64,000 nt of DNA, taken from positions 1 to 64,000 of the forward strand of contig NZ_QNRK01000012.1 in assembly GCF_003315135.1 (NCBI RefSeq). The letters run 5' to 3'. The translations under genes were made by a program, and so were the position numbers. Every line of letters begins with the position of its first letter. Position 1 is the stretch's first letter. Shown here one piece after another: positions 9,028 through 17,347 of this stretch. The DNA is from Roseiarcus fermentans (GTDB taxonomy: Bacteria; Pseudomonadota; Alphaproteobacteria; Rhizobiales; Beijerinckiaceae). The notes beneath the pieces were generated by a model. The model saw only the letters and a list, made by a program, of their open reading frames with translations, had not been told where the DNA came from and made no database searches.

Positions 9028-12000
9028 CGAAGCCTCGCCCGATCCGAAACACTTTCATCACCTCGTCGCCGAAGTGGTTGATGACCTTGACCGCGATGCG
9101 GCCGCTTTCCGGCCGCTCGAATGGGCGTGAGGTGTCGCAGTAGAGCGTCGCCCAGGCGTCCTCGTCGATGTCGGCCTGGAGCGCGGTCTTCAGGCTCTTG
9201 TAGGGGTCGTTGGCGCCGAGAAAGTAGGCGTGGCGGACGAAGAAACTTTCCTCGTCGTAGTCGGTGTCGATGAACCAGGCGGCGATGCCCGCCGCGTCGT
9301 TCGAGCGGATGTCGCCGGTGTTGGGATCGAACACGTCGACCCCATTCACCTTCACGCGAATCTCGGGCCCGCCGTCGTCGAGGATTTCGACATCGGGCTC
9401 GCCGAAGACGACGAACATGTTGCCGCGCCCGGTGTTCTTCAGCTCGTCCGACATGTGCATGTCGGGGTTGATCCGGGCCTTGAGGATTTTCAAGCTGCCG
9501 AGGCTTCCCAATTCCGACGAGTGCGCGTCGAAGTTGAAGGCGCAGGCGATGAGCACGTCGAAGCGGGCGTCCACCGCCTCGCGCGCGGCGGCAACGATGT
9601 CCTGCCGGCCGACCGTGCCGTATTCCGGTCCGATCAGGATCGCGGCGCGGCGCTCGGGGCCGTTCTCGCCTTCGACGAAAACGCCGCTGGCGCCGACGAA
9701 GGCGCCCGGCCAGGGGGTCAGGCTCTCGAACGTGATCCGGTCGCCCTTCGCCTGTTGCTTGACGCCTTCGGCCTTCAGATAGTCGATGACGATGGCGGCG
9801 AAATCCTGCGCCGCTAGATCGGCGTCAGCCGGGGATCGTCGGCCCTCGGCGGCCTCGATCTCGTCGATCAGTTCCTCCTCGCTCGCCGGCAGCACGCGGT
9901 GGGGCGACAGGCTCTCGACGGTGAACGGGCCGGCGACGCGGATGCGGGCATTGTCGACGTAGGGCTTGTCGTAGAGATATTCGACCTCGGCGCGCGCGGC
10001 GATCGAGGCGTCGATCTCCTTCTGCCGGGCGACGCGCGCCTCCCACCATTTGGCATGGAGCGCCTCGGCTTCCGGGTTCCAAGGCGTGCGCGGTTTGCTC
10101 GGCAAGGTCTTGAGGGTGAACTCCGCACCGATGTTGAGCGCAATCACGGCCAGCGCGTGCAGGCGTTCGCCTTCGGGCCTGGCCTCGTTGCGGGCGATGT
10201 AGAAGGCTTGCGTCGCGCCGTCGTCCCACGGCTCGCCGCTCTCGCGCGGAATCTCCCATTCCTGCCAGCTCTTGCCGAGCGCGGCGTCGAGACCCGTGCG
10301 TAGGGGTTCAAGAACGGCCTGCCACTTTTCCCAGATGTCGTCGATCAGTGGGTTGTTGGCGATCGACTTGAGGGTGATGTGCGGGACGCGCTCATAGACG
10401 AAGCCTTGGCGGAGGTCGTTGTGGACCGGCATGTCTAGCGGAACGCGCTGGGTCAGTTCGGCCTCTTTGGCGCGACCCTCGCGGCTGTCTGAGAGAAGAT
10501 ACCAAGGATACCGCGCCGCCATCAGCCGCGTGCGAGCCAACGCCAGCGCGACACGGCTAGTGTCGATGGTGATCCATCGCCGTCCCCATTGTTCAGCCAC
10601 GTAGGCCGTCGTGCCCGAACCGCAGGTAGGATCGAGGACAAGATCGCCAGGGTCGGTGGCCATCAGGATGCAACGTTGGATAACTTTTACTGACGTTTGA
10701 ACAACGTATACCTTCGGATCGAGCGTACTTGCACCGCTGCTCGTATCATTCCAATAATTCACAAAAGGAATAGCTGCAAAATCGTCCAAGTACCTCTTAT
10801 ACATAATTCCTTGACCCGATGACGTTATACGTCCTGCCTTTATGAGACGTGGCATTCCAATTTCGCCGGTTTTCCAATATCCAGTTCGCGGCCGAATCTC
10901 ACGACCTTCAAATTTCACAGGAAAGCTTCCAGGCGGTCGCTGCGAGACCAATGTATCTATCGCCAGCGGTCTACCAAATTCGCTGACCTTCGATTCATCC
11001 CAGTCATCTGAGAGCCTACGTCGATCTCCAGCGGCATTTTCAACAAATTGATACTTCTCGGAGCCAAGTCCACCAAGCTCCTTCCCAACATACAGCTGTC
11101 GGTATTTTACACTCGATTTGTCACGAGCGTAGTGAAGTATGTAGTCTAGCGTACCAGCCAAACCTAGTGATGATTGGCCGGCAGTTTTCTTGAAAGCAAT
11201 TTGCGATACGAGATTTATCTCACCCAACACCTCGTCCATCACCTCCCTTACTCGGTGTACGTTTTCGTCGCCAATCTGGACGAAGATTGATCCGCTCTCA
11301 GTGAGCAAATCTCGCATCGCGGTTAACCTATCCCGCAGATAGGCGAGGTAGCTGTGGACACCGTCCTTCCACGTGTCTCGAAACGCCTTCACCTGCTCGG
11401 GCTCGCGGCTGATGTCGGTCTGCTTGCCGTCCTTCACATCACGTGACTGCGTCGAGACCTGCCAGTTCGAGTTAAATTTGATGCCGTAAGGAGGGTCGAA
11501 GTAGATGCACTGGACCTTGCCCTTCAGACTCTCTCGTTCGGCCAAGCTCGCCATCACCTGAAGGCTGTCGCCGAGAATCATGCGGTTCGACCAGTGCTGG
11601 TCGTGCAGGTAGAATTCGGCGCGCTGATCCGGCGCGATCCCATTGAAGTCGGCGAACAGGTCGGGCATGTCGGCCTCGGCCTCGCGCTTGTTGGCCGTTC
11701 GCCGCTTTAGGTCGTCGATGATCGCCTTGGGATGGATCTTCTCCTGGATGTAGAGCGGCGGCACGTTGACGACGAGGTCGGTCCAGTCCTGCCGGTCCTT
11801 GCCCCGCCAGACGAGTTGCGCGTCGGACAGGGTGAGCTCGCCGGTCTCCGCCAGCTCCTTCATCTGCTCGGCGGTGATCCTGATCCTGGCCCCGTTCCAG
11901 ATCAGCTCCGGCCGGCTCGGTTCCTCCGCCGCCCGCGTCTCGCCCTCCGCTAACGGCCGCGCCCTCGGATAATGCTTCGGCGGCCGCGGCGCCGCGTCCT

Positions 12001-12124
12001 CGTCCCGGCGGAAAAAACTCTCCATCTCCGCCGTCGGAATGTTCCGCCGCGAAGCCTCGGTGTGTTTGAGAGTGCCGACCTGCTTCGAGGGCCTGCTGTC
12101 GGAGGAGCGAGGAGAGCGGGCCAT
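9020..12124 (-). CDS. Type III-like (beta-class) DNA adenine methyltransferase, Mod
   Basis: The 1034-residue protein carries the beta-class order of methyltransferase motifs: IYFDPPYGIKF (motif IV, DPPY at 210-213) before DLVLDPTCGSGTT (motif I, 498-506). These bind S-adenosylmethionine and the target adenine. The segment between them is the expected target-recognition region; its DNA (about 10660-11320) is clearly more AT-rich than the flanks. A long C-terminal half of about 500 residues is unassigned. The start ATG shares one base with the preceding stop (TGATG), so translation is coupled. With the Res-like gene upstream, it should methylate host sites in a type III-like restriction system. 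Confidence 0.88.
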   Translation of the reverse strand: MARSPRSSDSRPSKQVGTLKHTEASRRNIPTAEMESFFRRDEDAAPRPPKHYPRARPLAEGETRAAEEPSRPELIWNGARIRITAEQMKELAETGELTLSDAQLVWRGKDRQDWTDLVVNVPPLYIQEKIHPKAIIDDLKRRTANKREAEADMPDLFADFNGIAPDQRAEFYLHDQHWSNRMILGDSLQVMASLAERESLKGKVQCIYFDPPYGIKFNSNWQVSTQSRDVKDGKQTDISREPEQVKAFRDTWKDGVHSYLAYLRDRLTAMRDLLTESGSIFVQIGDENVHRVREVMDEVLGEINLVSQIAFKKTAGQSSLGLAGTLDYILHYARDKSSVKYRQLYVGKELGGLGSEKYQFVENAAGDRRRLSDDWDESKVSEFGRPLAIDTLVSQRPPGSFPVKFEGREIRPRTGYWKTGEIGMPRLIKAGRITSSGQGIMYKRYLDDFAAIPFVNYWNDTSSGASTLDPKVYVVQTSVKVIQRCILMATDPGDLVLDPTCGSGTTAYVAEQWGRRWITIDTSRVALALARTRLMAARYPWYLLSDSREGRAKEAELTQRVPLDMPVHNDLRQGFVYERVPHITLKSIANNPLIDDIWEKWQAVLEPLRTGLDAALGKSWQEWEIPRESGEPWDDGATQAFYIARNEARPEGERLHALAVIALNIGAEFTLKTLPSKPRTPWNPEAEALHAKWWEARVARQKEIDASIAARAEVEYLYDKPYVDNARIRVAGPFTVESLSPHRVLPASEEELIDEIEAAEGRRSPADADLAAQDFAAIVIDYLKAEGVKQQAKGDRITFESLTPWPGAFVGASGVFVEGENGPERRAAILIGPEYGTVGRQDIVAAAREAVDARFDVLIACAFNFDAHSSELGSLGSLKILKARINPDMHMSDELKNTGRGNMFVVFGEPDVEILDDGGPEIRVKVNGVDVFDPNTGDIRSNDAAGIAAWFIDTDYDEESFFVRHAYFLGANDPYKSLKTALQADIDEDAWATLYCDTSRPFERPESGRIAVKVINHFGDEVMKVFRIGRGFDA

Positions 12125-14007
12125 CAGGCGGCAACCTCGCTCTCGGCAGCTTCCATCAGTTCGGCTTCCCGTTCGTCTTCACCGAAACTGTCGTCAGGAT
12201 CAGGCGGCGCCACATCCTCGCGGACCGCGGGCTTGCCCATGGCGGTCTCGATCAGCTTGAGCAGGCGCTCGCGCCGATCGTCAAAGAACGCGGTGAAATC
12301 GTTCGCCTGCAGGAGCGCGACGCTGATCTCATGCGTTCGCAAGATTGACTCCAGACGGTCGGCGGCTATCGGCGGATTCTGCGCGCTGCCCTTTTCAAGG
12401 CGAGCGAGGTAGGCAGACGGAGCGACGCCCCCGATGACGCGGTTGGTTCGCGCCGACAGGGGCGCCTTGTTGACGATGCTGTTGTAGACTTCTGGCTTGA
12501 TGTTGTTCGACTTGCACCAAGCCTCGGGAAAGACGTGGTGGATGTCGACGTTCTCGTCGAAGAAGACCGTCTGGTCGAAAGGCTGCCCTGACCTGAAATC
12601 CTCGGCGCCACACCGCATCAGCAGGGCGTGGACGCCCTTGTAGGCGGCGGACAGCCTGGTGCGCAGCGTCCGCAGGCGCTCCTCACGGAAGTCCGCCCGT
12701 TCGATCGTCTGAGGAACCGCTCCGCCACTGATCCATCGGGGAACGTCTCGGATGTCGAGGGCGAAGCGGGACTCGACTGCCGACCCATAGAGTTCGCCGA
12801 AGACACCGCACCAGTACCATTGTGCAAGCAGCTTACGGACCGCGTCGTTCTCCCAGTTTGGCCCGAGCTCGGCGAGGATTGCCGCCAACGGCACGAGTTG
12901 TGTTTGATACGGCAGGTCGCGGGCGCGAAAGACCTTGAGCCAGTGCAGGAACTTTGCGGCTGTGACGTAGCCCTGCTCGACCTTGCCAGCATATTCGACA
13001 TATGCCGACAACGGGATCTGCAGAAGGCTGTTGCGAGTCGCGCTGATTGCTGGCGGGTCGCGCCCCTCGTCCTCGGCCTTGGTCCGAAGGGCCTTCGTAT
13101 GCAGAAGCGACACCGCCTGAAGGAACTCGACGGGCTCGACATTGGCGAGGACGGGCTGTTTCACCAGCTTGTCGCGACGGGCCTTCCAGTCATCGCGAAG
13201 GCGAAACGGCTTGCCGTCAACCTCCTGGCCGGCATACATGGCCGTTACCAGTTCGAACGCGTCGAGTGGTTTCCCGCCAGTATTCACCTTCTCGAAAACA
13301 AGGCAAACGGCGGGGCGACTGGTGTCCTTGCCTAGCGTGATCACCGGCACCTGATAATCGGAGAAGTTGTTGATGACCTTGATCGAGAAGTCGTTGATCA
13401 GCGCCATGTGATCCTTGCGGGCTTCCATGTCCTGGAGCACCCATGTGAGCGCCGCCTGCACCCACAACTGCGCCTCGAACATGCGATCGATCGGGAAGTG
13501 AAGCGCGGCAAACTCCGACGCTTCGGTCGACAGATCGAGGACGATATCGCGACCGAAGTTCGCGCGGATGACCCGATCTTCGGGGACCGGGACGATCGCG
13601 TCCCGCCGGGCGATGTTTGGGTTCAATGCAGCCCTGATGTCGAAATAGAAATGGAGCCGGGCTGGCTGCTTCTTCGCGGTCAACGTCGCGACCGCGGAGC
13701 GGGTCGATGTCGACTGGTACAGCGACGTCATCCGCTGCTGGCCATCGAGGAGATAGGCCTCGAGCGGTTTTGCCGCGGGAGGCGCGCCTTCGACGGGACG
13801 CACGGCGAACGCCACCTCGCCCGAGGCGTCTAGAGTCATCAAGGCCCCGACGGGAAAGCCCTCGGAGATCGAAGCCAGCAAGTCGATGATGCGGTCCTGG
13901 TCCCAGACCCAGCCTCGTTGGAAATCGGGCAGCTGCAATTTTCCCTCGTGGCACTCGCGCATCAGGTCCTTGAGGGCGATTGGATTCGTCTTGAACGACG
14001 TCGTCAC
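12124..14007 (-). CDS. DUF262/HNH protein of the GmrSD type
   Basis: This 627-residue protein starts with a DUF262 domain: LPDFQRGWVW (26-35) and LLDGQQRMTSL (86-96), the DGQQR motif characteristic of GmrS-like NTPase/nucleases. Near the C-terminus (about 489-497) IHHVFPEAW is a His-Me/HNH-type signature like that of DUF1524/GmrD. GmrSD enzymes restrict phage DNA with modified cytosines, so the fusion could give a modification-dependent cleavage activity. It lies between Res and Mod, overlapping both by one to four bases, which is not the ordinary type III layout. The intact motifs suggest an active enzyme; the substrate is unknown. Confidence 0.85.
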   Translation of the reverse strand: MTTSFKTNPIALKDLMRECHEGKLQLPDFQRGWVWDQDRIIDLLASISEGFPVGALMTLDASGEVAFAVRPVEGAPPAAKPLEAYLLDGQQRMTSLYQSTSTRSAVATLTAKKQPARLHFYFDIRAALNPNIARRDAIVPVPEDRVIRANFGRDIVLDLSTEASEFAALHFPIDRMFEAQLWVQAALTWVLQDMEARKDHMALINDFSIKVINNFSDYQVPVITLGKDTSRPAVCLVFEKVNTGGKPLDAFELVTAMYAGQEVDGKPFRLRDDWKARRDKLVKQPVLANVEPVEFLQAVSLLHTKALRTKAEDEGRDPPAISATRNSLLQIPLSAYVEYAGKVEQGYVTAAKFLHWLKVFRARDLPYQTQLVPLAAILAELGPNWENDAVRKLLAQWYWCGVFGELYGSAVESRFALDIRDVPRWISGGAVPQTIERADFREERLRTLRTRLSAAYKGVHALLMRCGAEDFRSGQPFDQTVFFDENVDIHHVFPEAWCKSNNIKPEVYNSIVNKAPLSARTNRVIGGVAPSAYLARLEKGSAQNPPIAADRLESILRTHEISVALLQANDFTAFFDDRRERLLKLIETAMGKPAVREDVAPPDPDDSFGEDEREAELMEAAESEVAA

Positions 14008-17000
14008 TTGCTGCTCCCCATAAGCCTTTCGACGAGCGCTGCGAAATCCTGGTCCATCACCGTCCAGTCGCGAAACTCGGCGAAGGCCCAGCGGCCGAAG
14101 CCGCCGAGCCCGTTCACTCCCGGAATCCAGAGTTCGCGCATCGTCTGCGCCTTGGCCTTGTCGCTCTCGTCCTTGATGCCCTTGACCTCGAGCACGATGT
14201 TGAGCGGCTCGTCGCCGCCGTCATCGAGCCGGACCAGGAAGTCGGGCAGGTAGCGGCGCGTGACGCCGCGATCGAGATAGGGGATCTCGAAGCCGAGCGC
14301 CTGGTTCTTGGCATAGGCGAGAACGCGCGGATGGGCCTCGAGCGTTTGCGCCAGCGGCTCTTCCCAGTCGCTGTCCAGCACGACATGGCTGATCTGGCTT
14401 CTGGGCGGCTGCGCGCCGGTCTTCCAGCAGGGCTTCGAGGTGATGAAGTTGACGTGCCGCGTCGATCCCTTCGGATTGTAGGGATCGAGCACCGCGAGGA
14501 TGCGCCCTTCGCTGGCGCGCGTGCAGGCGATGTCGATCTTCTCCGCCGCCCGCGCAAGCTGGTCCTGATAGAGGATCGCGCCGACCGGCACGCCCTTGGT
14601 GACGAGATAGCCTTCGTCGAGCCAGCGGCGGGCGAGGCGCTGGATCTGCGGGAAGAGATGCTGTTTCGGGAAACCGTCCTCGTCGCGAAAGCTCGTATAG
14701 AGCAGGTGCTTGGCGAGGTTGAAACTGATCTCCGACGGTCGCAGACGCTCCAGCACCTGGGGCGTGATGGTTACGCCGGCGCCGACGATGCCCTCCATAA
14801 CGACCGAGGTGGGCCCGATGTCCGCCGGCGTGATTTCGAGCCTGCTCTCCTCGTTGAAGACGGCCTCGAGCTTCTCGGACGGCAGGTCCCGACGGTAGCC
14901 GCTTACGCGCGGGAAGACGATCTCGAGCTCGGCGCGCTCCTTGATCGCGTGGACGCGGGTGACCGGCTTCGGCTTGGTGGGCGTGGCCACTTGCGGCGAG
15001 GCGGCGAAGTCGAACGGGATGCCCATGATGTCGGCGTATTCGACGTCGAAGAGGCCGGTCTCGGGGTTGAGATCGTAGGACTGGCGGCGAAGGCCGCGGC
15101 CGACGACCTGCTCGCACAAAAGCTGCGTGCCGAACGCACGCACGCCGAGGATGTGGGTAACGGTATTCGTGTCCCACCCTTCCGTCAGCATCGACACCGA
15201 GACGACGCAGCGGATCTGCTCGCCGAGGCGGCCGGGACGGCCGACCGTGTTCATCACCTCGCGTAGCAAGGCCGCTTCGCTGGCTTCGCCCTGCGCGGCG
15301 CCAGCGCCTTCGCGCGCCGCGAGCTCGCGCTTGAACTGCTCGATCTCCGCGCCGGCGGCCTCGCGGAATCCCTTGTCGAGCGCGTCGCCGGCCTCGATCT
15401 GGCGAGAGTCGATCAGCAGCGTGCGCGGGCGGGGAAGGCGTCTGCCCTCATCGTCGTAGTTGCGGAAGAGCTCAAGATGGCCGGCATGAAAGGCCGCGCG
15501 CTCGCCTTCCTCGGCGTCGCCGCGCTCGAAGCCGGCGATCCACTCGAAAACAAGTTTGGAGATGGCGGTGTTCTGGCAGACCACGATGAAGACTGGCGGC
15601 ACGCCGATCCCCGCGCGCTCCCAGCGCTCGAACTCGCCGGCGTAATGGCTGTAGAGCGTGGTCAGTCCGGTCCTGAGCATGGGTGGCAGGTCAAAGGCGC
15701 TGAGCTTGGCGGCGCCCGCGGCGGTCTTGGGCAGATCCTTGCCGATGTGCTTCCAGAGATCGCGGTAGACGACGGTGTCGACGCCGACGAGGTTGTCGCT
15801 CACGGGCACGCGGGGCAACTTCACGATGCCGCTCTCGATTGCGTCCATCAGGCTGAAATCCGACACGACCCAGGGAAAGAGGTAGCCCTCGGAATAACCT
15901 GAGCCCCGCAGGAAGAAGGGCGTGGCCGAGAGGTCGTAGACGGCGCGCACGCCTTTCGACAGCTTGCGGTCGAGCGCCTCGATGCCGTTGATCCAGAGCC
16001 GCGCGGCTTCCTCGTTCTCGGCGGCCTCCTTCCTGTCGTCGCCGGTCAGCGCGCCCTCGGCGTCGGCTCCGACCTTGTGGCGATAGCAGTGGTGCGCCTC
16101 GTCATTGATGACGTTGACACGGTCGTAGTTGAGCAGCTTGCCGCAGGCCCTCTGCAGCATCTCGGCGTCCGTTTCGGTCGTCTTGAGCGGCTCGGGATCG
16201 TTTCCCTGCAGGAAGCTTCGCGCAACCTTCGGCAGCGCCAGCGTCTCGCGATGCTGAAAGGCGTGATAGTTGGTGATGACGATCTCCGCGCGCCGGATCT
16301 CCGGCAGCATTTCCGGCGGCGCGATCTCTCGGGTCTCGTAATAGTTATCCGGCTCGCTCGGCTGCAGAACCCGGAGCCGATCCTTGATCGTGATGCCGGG
16401 CGTGACGATCAGAAAGGCGCGAGAAAAGTCCTTGGAGTCCTTTCGCGCGGCGTTGACCGCCTGCCACGCAATCAGCATGGCCATGACCGTCGTCTTGCCG
16501 CTGCCTGTCGCCATCTTCAGGGCCAGGCGGAAGAGTTCGGGATTGGCCTCCTCGTTGGCCTTGGCGATCTGATCGAGAAGTCCCTTCGACGCCGCCCGCT
16601 TGGGCGCGACCTCTGTCAGCCAGATGACCGTCTCGACGGCTTCCACCTGACAGAAAAATGGACGCGGACCGACGAACCGGTGATGGCGCCAGTGCTCGAG
16701 GAGCCGCTGCGAGACGGCGGTAACGCCCCAGTCGGCGGGATTCCGCAAGCTTCGCCACCGCTCGACGTAGCTGCGGATCTCGTTGATCAGCGCGTTCTCG
16801 GTGTAGGTCTCGAGGTCCAGAGAGGCCTGCGCAGCGGAGGCCTTTTTCCGGGATGCAGGAACGGGGACGATGAAGCGCGACGGACGGCGTCCTTGCCTCG
16901 GCTCGCCCTCGAGCGGCTGACCATTCGGGCCGAGCGGATGATGGAGCTCCGGCGCGCGGTAGGGCGAATTCAGAATCGGCCGTTCGTAGAAGCTGTTCAC
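14004..17000 (-). CDS. Type III-like restriction subunit: superfamily 2 helicase with C-terminal nuclease (Res)
   Basis: The 998-residue protein has helicase motifs in order: LKMATGSGKTTVMAMLIAW (Walker A about 162-172), VNVINDEAHHCYRHK (DEAH about 300), SMLTEGWDTNTVTHI and CEQVVGRGLRRQSY (motif VI). The C-terminus carries a PD-(D/E)xK-type nuclease pattern: RRYLPDFLVRL then NIVLEVKG about 15 residues on. This is the architecture of type III Res subunits and the related BPTD_3080-type restriction endonucleases. It is the first gene of the leftward operon and overlaps the DUF262 gene by four bases (ATGA). It should translocate and cut DNA lacking the methylation set by the downstream Mod. Confidence 0.88.
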   Translation of the reverse strand: MNSFYERPILNSPYRAPELHHPLGPNGQPLEGEPRQGRRPSRFIVPVPASRKKASAAQASLDLETYTENALINEIRSYVERWRSLRNPADWGVTAVSQRLLEHWRHHRFVGPRPFFCQVEAVETVIWLTEVAPKRAASKGLLDQIAKANEEANPELFRLALKMATGSGKTTVMAMLIAWQAVNAARKDSKDFSRAFLIVTPGITIKDRLRVLQPSEPDNYYETREIAPPEMLPEIRRAEIVITNYHAFQHRETLALPKVARSFLQGNDPEPLKTTETDAEMLQRACGKLLNYDRVNVINDEAHHCYRHKVGADAEGALTGDDRKEAAENEEAARLWINGIEALDRKLSKGVRAVYDLSATPFFLRGSGYSEGYLFPWVVSDFSLMDAIESGIVKLPRVPVSDNLVGVDTVVYRDLWKHIGKDLPKTAAGAAKLSAFDLPPMLRTGLTTLYSHYAGEFERWERAGIGVPPVFIVVCQNTAISKLVFEWIAGFERGDAEEGERAAFHAGHLELFRNYDDEGRRLPRPRTLLIDSRQIEAGDALDKGFREAAGAEIEQFKRELAAREGAGAAQGEASEAALLREVMNTVGRPGRLGEQIRCVVSVSMLTEGWDTNTVTHILGVRAFGTQLLCEQVVGRGLRRQSYDLNPETGLFDVEYADIMGIPFDFAASPQVATPTKPKPVTRVHAIKERAELEIVFPRVSGYRRDLPSEKLEAVFNEESRLEITPADIGPTSVVMEGIVGAGVTITPQVLERLRPSEISFNLAKHLLYTSFRDEDGFPKQHLFPQIQRLARRWLDEGYLVTKGVPVGAILYQDQLARAAEKIDIACTRASEGRILAVLDPYNPKGSTRHVNFITSKPCWKTGAQPPRSQISHVVLDSDWEEPLAQTLEAHPRVLAYAKNQALGFEIPYLDRGVTRRYLPDFLVRLDDGGDEPLNIVLEVKGIKDESDKAKAQTMRELWIPGVNGLGGFGRWAFAEFRDWTVMDQDFAALVERLMGSSK

Positions 17001-17347
17001 CTTCGCCGCCCCGCCCCACGGTCCAAACCCGGACGCTGGGTCGTGTTATCCCGGCAGTCCCGAATCCCTTGTGAGGATGACAGTGTAGCCAAGGAACGCC
17101 AACAAATCCCCCGCAAAAAGCGTGCTTGGCCGCTGATGGCGCCGTAATATGCATTTTGATGGGTCGCAGGCGTGCCGATTTCAGCGGCCGTAATCCGGCG
17201 ACGCACAGCGGAAGACGCTCAACGAGAAAGGTCCGCGCGGTCGCGATCTCCGACGCGTTTCGTGTGGATAGAGGAACGGCGACCTTGCTAATCGCGCCCG
17301 GGATGCACGAATAGGTAGCCAGGGCTCTGTACAAATTCTTGAGGTCC
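17001..17347. other. Divergent intergenic region between Res operon and SIR2-APAZ/pAgo operon
   Basis: About 350 bases separate two divergent defence operons and must hold both promoters. I see no gene and no single promoter clear enough to name. The part near 17270-17340 is somewhat AT-richer and would suit the rightward promoter. Confidence 0.4.

Noticed and set aside
5750-17000. Naming the five-gene operon as a known system such as DISARM, BREX or Hma
   Set aside because: Hallmark genes (DrmABC, PglX/PglZ, or a confirmed HmaABC set) are not present or cannot be verified, so I describe it only by its parts.
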